Assembly: GCA_943789165.1 (NCBI GenBank)
Contig: CALSTB010000006.1
Span: forward strand, 1 to 64,000
Direction: 5' to 3'
DNA from: an uncultured Bacteroidia bacterium
Lineage (GTDB): Bacteria > Bacteroidota > Bacteroidia > NS11-12g > UBA9320
DNA: 64,000 nt
Positions 45,173 through 53,179 of this stretch are shown here, piece after piece. Within the stretch, counting starts at the first letter, position 1. Each line of letters starts with the position of its first letter. Both the position numbers and the translations under genes were made by a program. The notes under the pieces were generated by a model. The model did no database searches and was not told where the DNA came from. It saw only the letters and a list, made by a program, of their open reading frames with translations.

Positions 45173-46147
45173 CTAATTTAGTTTAAATTTCTGATACTGT
45201 TTTTTACGAGCCTTAAGTGTCCTGATTTTGGTCTTTTTCCTTTGCTTCAATTTCACTTCGCCTTTTCCGTAGTAAACCTCAGCAGGAGTTAAGTTCTGCA
45301 AAGATTCGTGGTAGCGTTTGTAGTTGTAATACTCCACGAACTCGTTGAGTTTTCTTTCCAGTTGTTCAGGACTAAAATAATTGTCTAGTTTGACCACATT
45401 CTTCATGGATCGGTGATAGCGTTCTATCTTTCCTTGGGTCTGTGGATGTAACGGACGGCCTCTAATATGCTCCATATTTTGATTGCCAAGATATTCTGCA
45501 AGTTCGTTTGAGATATAACAAGATCCATTATCAGATAGTAGTTTTGGCTTGTTGGTCTGTGACACCTCAGAGGCCAATAAGGCTTGATCTAGGGTATCTT
45601 TCACGTCTTGTGCCTTCATGCTAGAGCACAGCCTCCAGTTGACTATAAATCGACTATAGTCATCTAATATGGTTGACAGGTAATACCAACCCCAACCGAA
45701 GATCTTGAAGTAAGTGAAGTCCGTCTGCCACATCTGGTTGACTCGTGTGGTTTTATCCTTAAAACTGTCCGAAGCACTCATGATTCTAAAGGATGGTGTG
45801 GTTATTAATCCATTTTCTTTTAGTATGCGATAAACACTAGATTCGCTGATGTAATAGCTGTACGTATCGGTAATATGCCAGGCCACTTCACGTGACGAAA
45901 GCTCTGGCCTTTCTAAAGCTATCTCAACTACCTTGTCCCGGTCTTGCTCATTGATTCTATTCCAAGAACCTTGCCTTTTGCTGGGCTTACGTGCCAGTCC
46001 TTCATAGCCTAACTCGGTGTAAGCTCTGTACCAGTTGTAAAATGTTGTTTTGTTAATTTTAAGCTCTCTCAGAGTGCGGATAACACCCAAATCTGATTGC
46101 TCTACAAGTTGAATCAACTCGTATTTCTCTTGTTGACTGTAATGCAT
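45173..46147 (-). CDS. IS3-like transposase OrfB (DDE integrase with HTH)
   Basis: A 324-residue integrase. An N-terminal helix-turn-helix (RTLRELKINKTTFYNWYRAY) and a homeodomain-like LSSREVAWHITDTYSYYISES precede the rve core with Asp in MWQTDFTYFKIFGWG, Asp in LLSDNGSCYIS and Glu in TQGKIERYHRSMKN; the C-terminus has NYKRYHESLQNLTPAEVYYGK and a basic tail. The triad is intact. It is followed by no further gene inside the element. Confidence 0.93.
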   Translation of the reverse strand: MHYSQQEKYELIQLVEQSDLGVIRTLRELKINKTTFYNWYRAYTELGYEGLARKPSKRQGSWNRINEQDRDKVVEIALERPELSSREVAWHITDTYSYYISESSVYRILKENGLITTPSFRIMSASDSFKDKTTRVNQMWQTDFTYFKIFGWGWYYLSTILDDYSRFIVNWRLCSSMKAQDVKDTLDQALLASEVSQTNKPKLLSDNGSCYISNELAEYLGNQNMEHIRGRPLHPQTQGKIERYHRSMKNVVKLDNYFSPEQLERKLNEFVEYYNYKRYHESLQNLTPAEVYYGKGEVKLKQRKKTKIRTLKARKKQYQKFKLN

Positions 46148-46158
46148 ATACTTGGGCC

Positions 46159-46509
46159 TTATGAGTCTTCTCCATTTACGTTTTTTTTCAAAGTTCTTAC
46201 CTCTAGGGATAGTTCAGCTACCAGTTCTTTTAATGAACGGTTTTCCCCCTTGAGCTCTTGAACTTCTGTAGTGCTGGCCTCACGCATGGTATCGCCTGTT
46301 AAACGACGTTTGCCTGCTTCCATGAAGTCTTTGGCCCACTTGTAATAGTTGCCCTGGCTAATACCTTCTTTTCGACATAACTCGGCAATCGTGGTTTCTC
46401 CACGCATACCTTCAATAATGATTCTAATCTTTTCTTCTGAACTGTAGACCTTTCTAGTCTTTCTTTTTAATTCACTGATCAGTGAACTTGTACTTTTCTT
46501 CTTTACCAT
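46159..46509 (-). CDS. IS3-like transposase OrfA (helix-turn-helix)
   Basis: A 116-residue protein with a helix-turn-helix (EEKIRIIIEGMRGETTIAELC, in parts; KEGISQGNYYKWAKDFMEAGK) and a C-terminal coiled-coil (VQELKGENRSLKELVAELSLEV, in parts). This is the usual DNA-binding partner of the DDE protein, lying directly upstream. Confidence 0.92.
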   Translation of the reverse strand: MVKKKSTSSLISELKRKTRKVYSSEEKIRIIIEGMRGETTIAELCRKEGISQGNYYKWAKDFMEAGKRRLTGDTMREASTTEVQELKGENRSLKELVAELSLEVRTLKKNVNGEDS

Positions 46510-46599
46510 CTCTGGGTGATTTAAAGGGTTATAAATATATTAAAACCTCTCTCTTAAATCTTTACCCTTAATAGTTCACTTTTTGCTGACGGTATACAC

Positions 46600-46722
46600 C
46601 TAACACCAGCAGACGTGTACTTTGGACGCAGCCAAGAGATATTAGATCAAAGACATTTAATTAAACTAAAAACAATGAAAAAAAGAAGAAAGCAACACCT
46701 GTTGCAAAGATTAAATTTATGA
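46600..46722 (+). pseudogene. C-terminal remnant of an IS3-type transposase
   Basis: The plus-strand frame from about 46600 to the TGA at 46722 reads LTPADVYFGRSQEILDQRH and on to a basic end. LTPADVYFGR is the hallmark near the C-terminus of IS3-family OrfB proteins. Everything before it is missing; the neighbouring element lies directly on the left. The frame may begin a few codons earlier (DGIH), depending on where that element ends. Confidence 0.8.
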
Positions 46723-46754
46723 CTTAATTTTGACTATCTCTGGTAAACATTAGT

Positions 46755-47129
46755 TTGAAGACTTACATTCCCGCTTATTATAAACCTTTAGAATATGAAG
46801 TAGAAATAAAGGGAGAAATTAAAAAGGGTACATATGCGCGTAGTCGTTCAGGATGTTTTTTTTGCTTCTACCAGCAAAAGATAGAATGGGTTTGGTTACT
46901 TGAGCAACATCCCGCACTGTACGAAGAAGCAATGGGATATGAAAAAGAGGGTTACACGTGGTCTGAAGAACCACTAGAGGCTTTAGCTAAAAGCGATAAA
47001 GTCGCGGCTATTAAAAAAGATCACTATCTAAGAACACACAGAGCTAAAAATAATAATAGAACCACCACGACTTGGCAAGATGAAATTCTAGAAGCAGAAG
47101 AAGAAGGTTGTGCAAGTTGTTTCATATAA
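46755..47129 (+). pseudogene. 5'-truncated PAPS-reductase-like (DndC-like) gene
   Basis: 124 residues match only the C-terminal part of phosphoadenosine-phosphosulfate-reductase-domain proteins: RSRSGCFFCFYQQKIEWVWL with Cys34 and Cys37, LLEQHPALYEEAMGYEKEG, a basic helix and a terminal GCASCF with Cys119 and Cys122. The ATP-pyrophosphatase part with its SGGKDS motif is absent; an in-frame stop lies at 46731, and transposase debris sits just upstream. The TTG at 46755 is the only start candidate. In family members these cysteines may hold a metal or Fe-S cluster (inference). A small gene follows five bases downstream. Confidence 0.7.
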
Positions 47130-47134
47130 GAAAT

Positions 47135-47470
47135 ATGTATTTTACACTGATATTTAAAAATCAAGAAAACGAGGGTAGCACTTTATGCTATGACCTTTGT
47201 TTCCATCCATGCGCAGTTTGGTTCAATAACGGTAAGGAACTACTTGTGCCAGACCCAAAGATCCCAAATTATCAAAAAGATTTTCTTCACATGCTAATAA
47301 CGCATGAGTCAATTAGTGCGTTCTCTCCTTCTAACATAAAATTTGCAGATTGCGTAATAGTGGTTTGTCATCCAGAAGGACATGGAACAGTAAAAGATTT
47401 GGAAACTTTAAAGGCTGATATAAAAGAGGAAGGTTTCCAGTTTACCGTAATTGAAAACTTATTAAACTGA
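47135..47470 (+). CDS. Hypothetical protein partnered with the PAPS-reductase-like gene
   Basis: A 111-residue protein from the ATG at 47135, five bases behind the truncated PAPS-reductase-like frame. It begins MYFTLIFKNQENEGSTLCYD and has several cysteines and histidines (CYDLCFHPC, CVIVVCHPEGHG), with no signal or membrane segment. I do not recognise the family. The tight spacing suggests it was cotranscribed with the intact ancestor of its neighbour and may have worked with it. An upstream ATG at 47108 overlaps the neighbour and is less likely. Confidence 0.55.
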   Translation: MYFTLIFKNQENEGSTLCYDLCFHPCAVWFNNGKELLVPDPKIPNYQKDFLHMLITHESISAFSPSNIKFADCVIVVCHPEGHGTVKDLETLKADIKEEGFQFTVIENLLN

Positions 47471-47500
47471 TTTTAACGAAGCTTTTCTTGAGCACTATCG

Positions 47501-48409
47501 TTAGCCTTTGTAGTAGATAACTTGACTATGATTAGGTGTATCCCAAGTAAACTCTGCATCAAAAAAGCAGATCCATTCATACAGTATATTTACAATTTTT
47601 TCTTGTTTTAGCTCCCAGCTCCTTGGAGTCGGCACCGTTGTGGTATTCTCTTGTATCCATCTAACAACAGCACCATAGCCCATTGAGGCTCCCCTAGAGC
47701 TTCCTTTTACCTCATTTTTAAATGCTATGATAAACTCATGTGAATTGAAGTTAACCTTCAATTGACTTAGCATTAAATCGCTATTTTGACCGAGACCTAT
47801 GTTAAAGGTATTTAAATCATGCGAAAGACAATTTCGATCCAAATCATCTAAGTCGTTTACATTTTCGTATGCTCGGGCAACTGAGGAAATATCTGAAAAC
47901 ATCGGTAATTGAGAGATTAAAAAATAATCTCTTAATTTCTTTTTTGTGTCTAGTTTAGGATAAGTAATAATGGGTATTATAGTTTCATCCTTAATTTTTT
48001 TCAAAGCGTCAAATAACTCTTGAGTAACATACTCACTTTTCGCTATGACTTTATTCAAGTAAAAGTTATCTTCAAAAGTTAGTCCTTCCTGAATTCCGTT
48101 CAGCTCATAATTACAGTTTTGGGCTTCCCCAATTCCTCTGCCCGTAACATTTGCAGAGCCAAAAAGTAAACGACTTTCACCATCCCAGAATGCCTTCATA
48201 TGTAGGCGAGTATTGCGGTAAAGAGCTATTCTGTTCTCCATACAATAGCTAAATAACTCCATGTCAGAAACTCCTAGGCTATATGTAACCACAAAAAAAG
48301 CAACTCCTTGATAATTAAAGAGTTGCTTTGCTTTAAGAGTAGGGGGAATCAGAACGTTATCGAACTTTTTGATGATGTCGGAAGGTGGATTATCTTGATA
48401 ATTATTTAT
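47501..48409 (-). pseudogene. PLD-like nuclease gene, 5' end disrupted
   Basis: The open frame runs from 48409 to 47501, but the only usual start codon is a GTG at 48290; in front of it the frame still reads like protein (PPSDIIKKFDNVLIPPTLK, LFNYQGVAFFVVTYSLGV). The core motif LHMKAFWDGESRLLFGSANVTGRG (in parts) is a PLD active-site HxK with the GSAN turn. One motif per chain is usual for BfiI/NgoFVII-type nucleases, which pair up. The last 150 residues are not recognised. A stop (48410-48412) ends the frame upstream. It is probably a restriction or defence nuclease remnant. Confidence 0.65.
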
Positions 48410-48476
48410 TCAATACTTCAAGTAGATCTAGGCCTGCAGTCCCATTAAATACGTTGTTTTCTGACTGATTAAAAAT
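48402..48476 (-). pseudogene. Possible 3' remnant of a gene upstream of the PLD nuclease
   Basis: A 24-codon minus-strand frame ending ENNVFNGTAGLDLLEVLNK, overlapping the start of the PLD frame by a few bases in another phase. It looks like the tail of a protein, either the neighbour of the PLD gene in an old operon or its own N-terminal part after a frameshift. Very short, so weakly supported. Confidence 0.25.
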
Positions 48477-48621
48477 TTAAGCAAGAACATACCCCACGCA
48501 AAATTCAAAAAAGAAAATAAATACCTGAAAATCGGATTATCATAAAAGATCAAACCGAAAATTAACGGGGAAAGCTAATTTTAACTCTGAAAAGTAAAAT
48601 TAGAATTACCAAATTTTGGAC
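48477..48621. other. AT-rich stretch without recognised features
   Basis: About 145 bases between the decayed minus-strand frames and the promoter of the next gene. I see no gene, repeat or clear hairpin. Confidence 0.5.
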
Positions 48622-48651
48622 TTGCGGATTTTAGGTAATATAATACATTTG
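48622..48651 (+). promoter_or_regulatory. Complete Bacteroidota promoter, close to the start codon
   Basis: TTG at 48622-48624, 19 bases, then TACATTTG at 48644-48651. The ATG at 48656 follows after four bases, so the transcript would be leaderless or nearly so. Confidence 0.6.
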
Positions 48652-48655
48652 TGAA

Positions 48656-50776
48656 ATGAAAGATAAATCATTTAATACTTATCTCACATTCCAGCTGGCG
48701 TTATTATTAATTGCCAGTAGTTCAGTTAAGGCGCAATCTCTAAAAACATATTCAGGATCCTATAAACTAGGCTATACAAACGGAACAGCTACTTACACAT
48801 ATAAAGAAAAAGACTACAAACAAACTAAACACGGCAATTTTGTTTGGGAGCAATCTATATCTTATCGAGGAGACTATGGTAATGAGACACTAAAAGGATC
48901 TTTTAATGATGGAAAAGTAAATGGTAGTTGGACACATACAACTGACATGAAACAAAATGGTGTGACATCTAAAATTACAGCAACAGGTAATTTTAAAGAT
49001 GGTATGCCAAACGGTCTATTTGAATTCAAATCCTCTAGCAACGACGGAACAGCTTCAGCCACCATTAACGCTTCTGTTAATTACAAAATGGGACAGATGG
49101 TAGGTAATGTTTATTATAAATCATCGCCTAATATAGGTGACAAGTCAATTACGGGGAAATTAAATTCAAATGGTTTTGTGATAGGTGAATTTATAGTTCA
49201 TGAAAAAACATATGATGAAATTCTTCGGACTAGTTCAAAAGGTGTTCTTGAGATAGTTGTAAGTAGAAATAGTGGCAATGTCACTTATAATAAAAATTAT
49301 AAAGAAGAATTAATAGGTGTATCAGAGTCAGATATATACTATGACACAATTCAAATGCCAAATGAATGGTATGTTGGTATAATTGACATTATTTGGGGGA
49401 ATTCAGCTTTTTATAATTTAAAGTTTGAGGGTGTACCTTCATCTGATGAATTAAATGGACCTATGTATCTTAAAGGTTCTAAAAAAGGAGGATTAGAGGA
49501 AAGTGAGTTAACACCTTTAGCTGTATGGGAAACCTATCTAGAAAAGCTAAATAATGAAAACTGTATATCAAAATCAGTTAGTGTTCATAATAAAATTTTA
49601 TTACTTTCACTCACTGAAAAAGATAAATTTGAAAAGAGTCGAGATCAGATTTTATCAGCTGAAGTTAAACTTCGAGATAGTGTTATTGTGGCTGATACTT
49701 TATTTATAAAAGATATAGGAGCATATTTTCAATCATTAAGAAATTTAAGAAAGGATTATGAAGCATCAACAAAATTAACTGAAAGCCAACTTACGACTTT
49801 TGCCGAAATTGAAAATGAGGTTTTAGAATTGGCAAAGCTTAAAATCGGTGATACCCCACTTAATAAAATTCGTTTAGATGATTCTGTTTCATCTGTTTTA
49901 AATGGAATTAAATCTTTTTCTGAAACACTGAATTCGATAAATTGTCCATCACTAGAAGCGACTAGAGACACATCTCAAGCTTGTCAAGTCAAGGTTTCAC
50001 CAAATTCAATCGGATCATTAATCGATGACTTAAAAAGCTCTATAAAAAAAATAAGCTCATATAAAGATAATTACAACGAGTCTCTTCTTAAAGCATATAA
50101 TGTCATCTCTATTGATGAAGTTAAAGCCCTTAACGAAAAGTATGCTTTTTATGTAAAGACAGAAGGTATGCGAACTGCAAAATTTATTGAAAACTATAAA
50201 GCAATTTTTTCTAAAACATTTACAAATGTAAATGGACCCACCTTTGCCGAGGTTATAGGTGAGGGTTTGCCTATCATCAAAAAGTTTAATGAAAATATTG
50301 ATAAGTCACTGGCTAAATTAGAAAAACAAAATTTAGAATTATCTGCAAAATTTGTAACCATTAGTGTAAAACAAGAAGTGTGGGATAAGTATAATGAAGT
50401 TATCAATTCAGGGTTTAACAAACCATCTAATGATATGACAGAATTTATCACAGAGTTAGATAAAATCAGCGAATATCAATCTATGCTTTTGTCAAAAATA
50501 TTAAAGTTTGAATCTCAAGAAAAACTAATTCAATCTAAAATTGAAGAAAGCAAAAATATAGCTGCAATTACAATAAAACTTGCTCTTGTTTACGATTCAT
50601 GGTGGTTAAATGAAGCGCACAAAAATGCTGATTTAGAAACAAATTTTGACGAGTTGATAAGCCTTCAAGGTAAACTAATCAAACTATTTGAAAATATGGA
50701 ACTAACAAAGAGTGTGGCAAAAGAATTGAAGAAAGTGGAGGATGTGTCGACTATCTTACAAACCCTCAATAGATAA
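48656..50776 (+). CDS. Large secreted protein: MORN/YwqK-like N-terminus, helical C-terminus
   Basis: A 706-residue protein with a signal peptide ending SSVKAQ. Residues 28-230 hold repeats of the toast-rack or MORN/YwqK kind (KLGYTNGTATYTY, LKGSFNDGKVNGSWTHT, ATGNFKDGMPNGLFEF, GKLNSNGFVIGEF). From about 290 to the end the chain is almost all alpha-helix, rich in Lys and Glu with long coiled-coil-like stretches and three isolated cysteines. No enzyme motif is seen. The gene is visibly AT-richer than the core genes, with heavy AAA/ATA/TTA use, which fits acquisition with the surrounding block. Function unknown. Confidence 0.7.
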   Translation: MKDKSFNTYLTFQLALLLIASSSVKAQSLKTYSGSYKLGYTNGTATYTYKEKDYKQTKHGNFVWEQSISYRGDYGNETLKGSFNDGKVNGSWTHTTDMKQNGVTSKITATGNFKDGMPNGLFEFKSSSNDGTASATINASVNYKMGQMVGNVYYKSSPNIGDKSITGKLNSNGFVIGEFIVHEKTYDEILRTSSKGVLEIVVSRNSGNVTYNKNYKEELIGVSESDIYYDTIQMPNEWYVGIIDIIWGNSAFYNLKFEGVPSSDELNGPMYLKGSKKGGLEESELTPLAVWETYLEKLNNENCISKSVSVHNKILLLSLTEKDKFEKSRDQILSAEVKLRDSVIVADTLFIKDIGAYFQSLRNLRKDYEASTKLTESQLTTFAEIENEVLELAKLKIGDTPLNKIRLDDSVSSVLNGIKSFSETLNSINCPSLEATRDTSQACQVKVSPNSIGSLIDDLKSSIKKISSYKDNYNESLLKAYNVISIDEVKALNEKYAFYVKTEGMRTAKFIENYKAIFSKTFTNVNGPTFAEVIGEGLPIIKKFNENIDKSLAKLEKQNLELSAKFVTISVKQEVWDKYNEVINSGFNKPSNDMTEFITELDKISEYQSMLLSKILKFESQEKLIQSKIEESKNIAAITIKLALVYDSWWLNEAHKNADLETNFDELISLQGKLIKLFENMELTKSVAKELKKVEDVSTILQTLNR

Positions 50777-50813
50777 TATTCACTATTATTACATATTCAG
50801 AAAAACTTTTTTT

Positions 50814-51539
50814 TTATTCAATTCCTAGCTCTTTTCTATAATACAAAATTTCATTCAATGTTTCATTGTCATCTTTCATGGAAAATTTAGCTTTCAAAAT
50901 GATTTGTTCACATTTACTTTTCCAAACCTGTGCAAATCGATTATGAAGTTTATTATTTTCAGAATTTCGCGTAAAAATATTCCCAATCTGTCTTGCCTTG
51001 GGGTAAGCCAATGCTAGAAATTCAAGGATATCATTTTTTGTGGTAGGTATAGGAAAACTAGAAATAATTTCAATTTTTTTTCTATCGACCTTACCTGGAC
51101 CAGTGATATCAGAAAGTGCTTCAGAAAATACCTTTCCAAAGGAAGAAAACACCCCATCTGGATCGTTCTTTCTTTCCTCCTCAGCATCATTCAATAGTTG
51201 AAATAAGTGCTGAATAGAAGCGTTTGATTGTCTATTTACGATGTCATACTTGCAATAATCACAGGTAGTAGAGGATGCATCAATGTTTGCTTGACAGTTT
51301 GGGCATTTGTTTGCTGTTTCACTTGATTTTTGAGTGATTGGTTTTTCACTCAGACTATTATTAATACTTTGCTTATTTTTATTTAATTCATAAATTCTAG
51401 CATTCAGTACCATTTCAAATTCATCCTTATCAATGCCCGCATCAAAAGCTTTTCTATATAAAACTTCACGATCCTTGGCAGATATATCTCCGTCAACAAG
51501 GGCATATTGGATTAGTTTTTCTATCTCTTCTTGATACAT
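50814..51539 (-). CDS. TerB-like domain plus zinc-ribbon protein
   Basis: A 241-residue cytosolic protein, last gene of a three-gene operon. Residues 1-52 (EKLIQYALVDGDISAKDREVL, in parts; AGIDKDEFEMVLNARIYEL) look like the TerB-like helical module found next to SPFH and stress genes. A zinc ribbon follows: CPNC at 79-82 and CDYC at 93-96. The rest is helical with no known motif. Zinc-ribbon proteins of this kind occur beside SPFH genes as in ydjG of Bacillus subtilis. The upstream gene stops directly at its start. Confidence 0.65.
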   Translation of the reverse strand: MYQEEIEKLIQYALVDGDISAKDREVLYRKAFDAGIDKDEFEMVLNARIYELNKNKQSINNSLSEKPITQKSSETANKCPNCQANIDASSTTCDYCKYDIVNRQSNASIQHLFQLLNDAEEERKNDPDGVFSSFGKVFSEALSDITGPGKVDRKKIEIISSFPIPTTKNDILEFLALAYPKARQIGNIFTRNSENNKLHNRFAQVWKSKCEQIILKAKFSMKDDNETLNEILYYRKELGIE

Positions 51540-51878
51540 CTACTTCTTTCTTAAAACAACTCCAAAGATGAAGATGAATACTTCGATAAATAGTAACCCT
51601 CCCATCAAGAGTATGATCCAATTATTTTCAAGCTCTAAATTAGCAAACAGACTAAGCACATAACGAATTAATCCCGATATTAGAAATAAAAAAGTGAATG
51701 CAATTTTAAAAGCATTGTCGATAAAATGTGTGTATAAAACAAAAATAAATCCCGCTGAAAAAAGTATACTAACATCAGCTAAAACCCAATTATATGTAGG
51801 AAAACTAGATAGAACTATTCCAGCCAAAGAATTCATTAATATGGCTATTATACCGCCAAATAGAAAAATATTTTTCAT
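51540..51878 (-). CDS. Small four-helix membrane protein of the SPFH operon
   Basis: A 112-residue protein that is nearly all membrane: four hydrophobic segments starting at about residues 3, 33, 55 and 86, with a terminal RKK. No family is recognised. It sits between the SPFH gene (18 bases upstream) and the zinc-ribbon gene (no gap), so all three should be made together. By position it corresponds to ydjH in the B. subtilis arrangement, though the sequences need not be related. Confidence 0.65.
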   Translation of the reverse strand: MKNIFLFGGIIAILMNSLAGIVLSSFPTYNWVLADVSILFSAGFIFVLYTHFIDNAFKIAFTFLFLISGLIRYVLSLFANLELENNWIILLMGGLLFIEVFIFIFGVVLRKK

Positions 51879-51896
51879 ATACTTGTCGTTTTTTAT

Positions 51897-52970
51897 TTAC
51901 TTGAGTTTATCAAGAAGTTCCTTTTTCTTCTGAGTGAATTCTTCTTCTGTTAAAATCCCTGAATCTTTAAGTTCTCCTAACTGTTTTAGAAGTTCAATTG
52001 TATTCCCGCTAGAAGAACCTGAAGTATTAGTAGCATCCGTGGTATTTTTGGCCATCATATCCCCCATTTGTTGGGCGATAGGATTTACCATTCCTAACCC
52101 TATCATTGTTCCTAGAATTCCTCCTGCTCCGCCACCTTCTCCGCCACCAATATTTTCTGCAGCTTTTTCAGTTGTATCAAAACTTCGTTCAACTTTGTAT
52201 GTTTCTAGATTATCTGCATGTCGCTTTAAACGCATACGTTCATATATATCCTCAGCCATGATTTTTTGAAATTGAGCTACAACATCTTTTACACGTTGAT
52301 CTTCGTCAATAACAGGGATTGATTCAATATTGAACAGTTTCAGAGCTAAGCCAAATTCTTGTAAATGAGAATTAATAACAGCTTTTACAGCACCACCTAC
52401 TTCATGAACAATGGACTCTAATTCCAAAGGACTTAGGTTTTGTTCACGACTTATTTTTGTAATTGTATTTTTCACATTTTCTGAGATTACCCCCCTGAAT
52501 AATTCAGATAATGTATTTGTATCAAAATCCTTAACTGTTCCGACCATTTTAATCAGAAACAACTTTGAGTTTTCTACAACAAGTGCAAACGAACCACGGC
52601 AAGACACAGGGATAGGAACCTTGAAAGTTGGCTCAATCATATTGAATGGAACAAGACCAAACTTGGCATCCATTGACACCGACTTATTTATAAAATAAAT
52701 TTCAGCTAAAAAAGGGCTGTCTCCTCCAAATACTAAACCTACAAGACTAGATAAAATAGGTAAATTTTTAGTTGACAAAGTATGAGTTCCAGGGCCAAAG
52801 ACGTCAAGTAACTCTCCCCCCTTGTAAAAACATGCTTCTTGAGATTGGTTAACAATTAATTGAGACCCCATTCGTAGTTCTTGCTCACGAGAACTATTTG
52901 ATTCTGAGCGCCATTTCCATATCAGGACATCATTAGGTCCGTCATATTTAAGAACATCGATTATTGCCAT
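51897..52970 (-). CDS. SPFH-domain protein with C-terminal SHOCT domain (YdjI-like)
   Basis: A 357-residue protein from the ATG at 52970 (MAIIDVLKYDGPNDVLIWKW). The virion-core-type SPFH domain is shown by GSQLIVNQSQEACFYKGGEL, DVFGPGTHTLSTKNLPIL and SVSMDAKFGLVPFNM, and continues to about residue 235. A glycine-rich linker (GGGEGGGAGGILGTM) and a low-complexity Thr/Ser region lead to the SHOCT motif LLKQLGELKDSGILTEEEF at the end. Known YdjI-type proteins bind membranes and work with PspA in B. subtilis. Three codons further upstream another ATG exists at 52979. First gene of the operon. Confidence 0.85.
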   Translation of the reverse strand: MAIIDVLKYDGPNDVLIWKWRSESNSSREQELRMGSQLIVNQSQEACFYKGGELLDVFGPGTHTLSTKNLPILSSLVGLVFGGDSPFLAEIYFINKSVSMDAKFGLVPFNMIEPTFKVPIPVSCRGSFALVVENSKLFLIKMVGTVKDFDTNTLSELFRGVISENVKNTITKISREQNLSPLELESIVHEVGGAVKAVINSHLQEFGLALKLFNIESIPVIDEDQRVKDVVAQFQKIMAEDIYERMRLKRHADNLETYKVERSFDTTEKAAENIGGGEGGGAGGILGTMIGLGMVNPIAQQMGDMMAKNTTDATNTSGSSSGNTIELLKQLGELKDSGILTEEEFTQKKKELLDKLK

Positions 52971-52993
52971 GACGTACAAATTTAGAAGAAAAG

Positions 52994-53179
52994 TTAGAAC
53001 TGTAAACTGTTACTTAACTTTATCTCTAAGTGGTAAACATTAGGCTGACGTTTTACACTAAAACCCATAGTGTACATGCCAAGAGATGATTTATAATACT
53101 GCTCCTCAGATTGACCAGTGATTTGTCCAAATAAGATATCAAAATCTAGAGCGAATCGAGTCTTTATATCCAAACTTGC
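52994..53179 (-). pseudogene. C-terminal fragment of a probable outer-membrane protein, cut by the IS6 element
   Basis: The minus-strand frame is open from the insertion boundary at 53179 to a TAA at 52994-52996 and reads ASLDIKTRFALDFDILFGQI, then GMYTMGFSVKRQPNVYHLEI, ending NSLQF. Alternating strands and the terminal phenylalanine suit the last strands of a beta-barrel. There is no start codon in the right place and the IS6-type inverted repeat stands exactly at its upstream edge. The missing 5' part is not found on the other side of the element. Confidence 0.65.

Larger units (their letters stand above)
45106..46605 (-). mobile_element. IS3-like insertion sequence with separate HTH and DDE genes
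   Basis: Two minus-strand genes, 11 bases apart, lie between imperfect inverted ends: on the left TTAGGTACTGTACGTCTTCA and on, on the right its rough complement ending TTAGGTGTATACCGTCAGC when read inward. Inside both ends GTGAACT/GTTGAACT and AAGAGAGAG also match. The edges are therefore approximate (about 45106-45116 and 46598-46605). I see no target duplication. The right end meets a fragment of another transposase, so the element probably landed in an older insertion sequence. Confidence 0.75.

Noticed and set aside
48299..48331. Terminator-like hairpin with T run on the minus strand
   Set aside because: It lies inside the open frame of the PLD nuclease, and there is no intact minus-strand gene upstream that it could end.
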